From: Actinomycetes bacterium
GTDB lineage: Bacteria > Actinomycetota > Actinomycetes > Propionibacteriales > Nocardioidaceae
Length of the DNA: 6,471 bases
Reading direction: 5' to 3'
Assembly: GCA_023396115.1 (NCBI GenBank)
Contig: JAEWXC010000040.1
Coordinates: forward strand, 1 to 6,471
This document shows, piece by piece, positions 4,443 through 6,471 of the stretch (position 1 is its first letter; every line of letters starts with the position of its first letter). A program made the translations under genes and the position numbers. A model generated the notes under the pieces. That model saw only the letters and a list, made by a program, of their open reading frames with translations. It searched no databases and was not told where the DNA came from.

Positions 4443-5354
4443 TCAGCGCTCCAGCTCCAGCAGGTCGCGGACCTCGATCTCCTCGGCCCCGGTCAGCGCC
4501 CGGCCCCACACCGCGGCGTCGCGCTGCTCCGCGGGGGCGTCGGAGGCCGGTCGGGCCCGCAGGTGCATCAGCCCCGTGCTGGCGGTCACCTCGACCAGTT
4601 GCCCGTCGACGACCCGGGCGACCCAGCCGTCACCGCGCTCGCACACCGTGCTGACCGAACCCTCCGGGCAGGTGTCGAACTGCTGGGTGCTGACGTCCAC
4701 GTCGACCCAGTCCTGCTCCCAGTCGCTGCCCGCCGGCCCGTAGCTCAACGAGTAGGTGGTCAGCACGCCCGCCGCGGTGGAGGTGCTCGCGAACCGGGGC
4801 CGCAGCCCCTCGACCTCGGGCGCGAGCGGCTCCAGTCCGGCCTGCTCGAACGCGGCGACCTTCTCCTGCAGCCGACGCTCGTCGATCAGCGCCCCACCCA
4901 GGTTCCACCCCACGGTGAGCACCCCGAGGATCCCCACCACGCAGGCAGCGACCGCGACCGTGCTGAACGTGTTGCCCGGCAGCCGCACCGCGAGCGTGCC
5001 GACCACCAGGGCGGCGACGCCGGCCCCGGTCAGGCCGCAGACCAGGGCTGCCTCGCCGGCGGTGCCCGGGCGCTGCGCCAGCACCAGCACGCCCATGCAG
5101 ACCAGGGCCACGATGCCCAGCACCCCGGCGGTGCCGAAGGCGATGGACCAGGCCCGGGCCAGCCCGGCGGTGCGCAACAGCACGCCGGCGGCCGCGACCA
5201 GCAGCATCGCGACCAGGACGCCGAGCCAGACGCCGGCCTGGGTGTCCACGCCGAACAGCACCCACACCGGCAGCACCAGGGCGAGCCCGGTGCCGAGTGA
5301 GGCGGCTCCGGTGGCGGCGAGCCGGGCCGTGCTGTCGGGATCGGGGTGCGTCAT
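4443..5354 (-). CDS. Five-TM membrane protein with an extracytoplasmic C-terminal domain, function unknown
   Basis: I do not recognise a named family for this 303-residue product. Five hydrophobic segments are visible at about 14-34, 39-60, 70-92, 101-122 and 130-154. Arginines cluster in the segment 2-3 loop (RTAGLARAW) and near the segment 4-5 loop (AVRLPGN), so the positive-inside rule puts the N-terminus inside and the C-terminal 150 residues outside. That tail begins with a charged helical stretch (IDERRLQEKVAAFEQAGLE) and continues as a probable beta-rich domain. It holds two cysteines, 229 and 238, that could form a disulfide outside the cell. The ATG at 5352-5354 has no good Shine-Dalgarno. 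The gene follows the PIG-L gene after 55 nt on the same strand, so the two may share a transcript, which does not by itself say what this protein does. A real gene is likely from the coherent membrane topology and tail. Confidence 0.85.
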   Translation of the reverse strand: MTHPDPDSTARLAATGAASLGTGLALVLPVWVLFGVDTQAGVWLGVLVAMLLVAAAGVLLRTAGLARAWSIAFGTAGVLGIVALVCMGVLVLAQRPGTAGEAALVCGLTGAGVAALVVGTLAVRLPGNTFSTVAVAACVVGILGVLTVGWNLGGALIDERRLQEKVAAFEQAGLEPLAPEVEGLRPRFASTSTAAGVLTTYSLSYGPAGSDWEQDWVDVDVSTQQFDTCPEGSVSTVCERGDGWVARVVDGQLVEVTASTGLMHLRARPASDAPAEQRDAAVWGRALTGAEEIEVRDLLELER

Positions 5355-5409
5355 GCCCCGAACCTGCCACCGCCGGGTCGCAGCGAAACCTCAGGACCGG
5401 GCGTGCGGC

Positions 5410-6162
5410 TCACTCGCCGAAGCCGGTCGGGAACACCTCGAACGTGGCCGCGAACCGGGTGCCGAGCCGCGCTCCGGCCTGCCGGGCACCGCCCTCGAGG
5501 AACTCACGCGGGTCCCAGTCCACCCAGCCCAGCCCCTCGATGTAGGCGGTGTGCGCCTCCAGCGAGGCGACCCCGGCGTCGAAGGTGTCGGTGGTGTCGA
5601 CGGCGTGCAACGACTCCGGGGAGCCGGCCGCCCACACCTGCCGCACGCCGCCCCACGGCTCCAGACCGTCGACCAGCTGCTCGGCGTGGATCCACCGGTT
5701 GCCGGCGTCGCGGACGGCGTCGACGCTCGCCCGCCCCACCGCGATGTGGTCGGGCTGGTTGAGGGTCGTACCGCCCCAGGTGTCCCGGAAGTTGTTGGTG
5801 ATGACCACGTCGGGCCGGTGCCGGCGCACCTGCTCGGCCAGCAGCGCCCGCAGCGGCACCCCGTACTCGAGCACCCCGTCGGGCTGGCGCAGGAAGACCA
5901 CCTCCTCCACCCCCACGACCCGGCACGAGGCGACCTGCTCGGCCTCGCGGAGCACCGCACACTCCTCGGGTCGGACCGCGTCGATCCCGGCCTCCCCGCT
6001 GGTCACCAGGGCGTAGGTGACCTGCTTGCCCTGGCCGGTCCAGCGGGCCACCGCGGCCGCGGCACCGAACTCCATGTCGTCGGGGTGCGCGACGATGACC
6101 AGGGCACGCTCCCAGTCCTCGTCCAGCGCGATCAGCGGGTCAGGAGCAGCGGTCGAGGTCAT
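5410..6162 (-). CDS. PIG-L (LmbE-like) family metal-dependent deacetylase
   Basis: The 250-residue product belongs to the zinc hydrolase family that removes N-acetyl groups from sugar-linked substrates (GlcNAc-PI, GlcNAc-Ins, GlcNAc-malate and others). The signature AHPDDMEFG lies at 25-33. By family analogy His26 and Asp29 are metal ligands, Asp28 is the catalytic base, and His139 in NQPDHIAVGRA is the third ligand. VTSGEAG (53-59) is another family hallmark. In mycothiol deacetylase MshB a histidine stands three residues before the last ligand; here that position is Gln136. The protein is shorter than MshB and has a different N-terminus, so it is not called mshB and its substrate is open. 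It is probably cytosolic, with no signal peptide. The ATG at 6160-6162 lacks a Shine-Dalgarno, and GATGCT (6169-6174) is positioned as a poor -10 for leaderless transcription. The five-TM protein gene follows downstream. Confidence 0.93.
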   Translation of the reverse strand: MTSTAAPDPLIALDEDWERALVIVAHPDDMEFGAAAAVARWTGQGKQVTYALVTSGEAGIDAVRPEECAVLREAEQVASCRVVGVEEVVFLRQPDGVLEYGVPLRALLAEQVRRHRPDVVITNNFRDTWGGTTLNQPDHIAVGRASVDAVRDAGNRWIHAEQLVDGLEPWGGVRQVWAAGSPESLHAVDTTDTFDAGVASLEAHTAYIEGLGWVDWDPREFLEGGARQAGARLGTRFAATFEVFPTGFGE

Positions 6163-6210
6163 GTGGCGAGCATCGCACAGCCGGCGCCCGGACGCCTCCG
6201 GTCGCAGTGC

Positions 6211-6230
6211 CCCCGTGCGACGTCACGGGG
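6211..6230. repeat. Inverted repeat overlapping the stop codon of the small hypothetical gene
   Basis: CCCCGTG (6211-6217) and CACGGGG (6224-6230) are perfectly complementary around a 6-nt centre. The TGA stop of the small gene (6223-6225) lies within the repeat. It could act as an I-shaped terminator for that gene or as a site upstream of the PIG-L gene; no U-tract follows. Confidence 0.4.
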
Positions 6231-6471
6231 CGGTCAGCAGCTCCGAGGCGACCCACTCCTCGACCACCGACCAGCGACCCGGGCGCAGCTGCGCGACGTA
6301 GACGACCCGGCCCTCCCAGCGGCCGCGCTCGCCGCGGCGCCACTCCACCAGCAGACCGGGGCTGGGGTGCGGCCCGTCGACGGGCAGGCTCACCCAGCAG
6401 TGCCGGCCCGGCCGCCCGTCCGGACCGGCCGCCGGCTGCACGGCCCGGACCGGGTCCGGACGGTCCGCGGC
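6223..6471 (-). CDS. Small hypothetical protein, N-terminus open at the right window edge
   Basis: The frame runs from the right edge to a TGA at 6223-6225 with no in-frame stop upstream, so the start may lie outside the window. A GTG at 6439-6441 is a possible internal start giving 72 residues, but has no clear Shine-Dalgarno. The protein is rich in Trp, Arg and Val; the most structured part is GLLVEWRRGERGRWEGRVVY followed by VAQLRPGRWSVVEEWVASELL, which looks like a few beta strands ending in a short helix. No membrane segment, metal motif or catalytic motif is visible. I do not recognise the family. Coding is supported by the non-random, aromatic-containing composition and by the absence of a better frame here. 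The PIG-L gene follows after 60 nt on the same strand. Confidence 0.65.
   Translation of the reverse strand, partial: AADRPDPVRAVQPAAGPDGRPGRHCWVSLPVDGPHPSPGLLVEWRRGERGRWEGRVVYVAQLRPGRWSVVEEWVASELLTAP

Noticed and set aside
5410..6162. Calling the PIG-L gene mshB (mycothiol synthesis)
   Set aside because: It is shorter than MshB, has an N-terminal extension before the AHPDD motif, and lacks the HPDH motif; only the family is supported.

Overview
The window is GC-rich chromosomal DNA with dense, mostly convergent or closely spaced genes, frequent GTG/ATG starts with weak Shine-Dalgarno sites, and an rRNA leader of actinobacterial type. The style of the proteins (a one-TM Ser/Thr kinase, a PIG-L deacetylase, an FMN alpha-hydroxy-acid oxidase next to tyrS) suggests a high-GC actinobacterium, perhaps near Nocardioides in the Propionibacteriales. 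The order-level guess is inference from sequence style, not a search result.

Left part (1-491): no protein gene. It is the promoter and leader region of a ribosomal RNA operon read leftwards (minus strand). The 16S gene itself lies beyond the left edge. Two tandem promoter candidates (370-399 and 181-210) share the same -10/initiation core. Between and around them are several perfect inverted repeats, and a NusA-binding antitermination box sits at about 104-120.

Middle-left (492-2793): a minus-strand pair in the order tyrS then an FMN-dependent alpha-hydroxy-acid oxidase, separated by 7 nt and pointing at the rRNA promoters. I see no strong terminator between the oxidase and the rRNA promoters. 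Centre (2794-4326): a 141-nt divergent intergenic region and a plus-strand membrane-anchored Ser/Thr kinase with an extracytoplasmic C-terminal domain that is not made of PASTA repeats.

Right part (4331-6471), all minus strand: a tRNA with CAU anticodon that looks more like the isoleucine (lysidine) type than elongator Met, a five-TM protein of unknown function, a PIG-L family metal-dependent deacetylase and a small hypothetical protein open to the right edge. The last three proteins are separated by 55-60 nt and may be co-transcribed, though each gap contains features that could separate them.

The region is mostly housekeeping. I found no phage, insertion sequence, CRISPR or defence system, and no clearly new system. 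The most noteworthy material is the structured rRNA control region and the kinase sensor domain.
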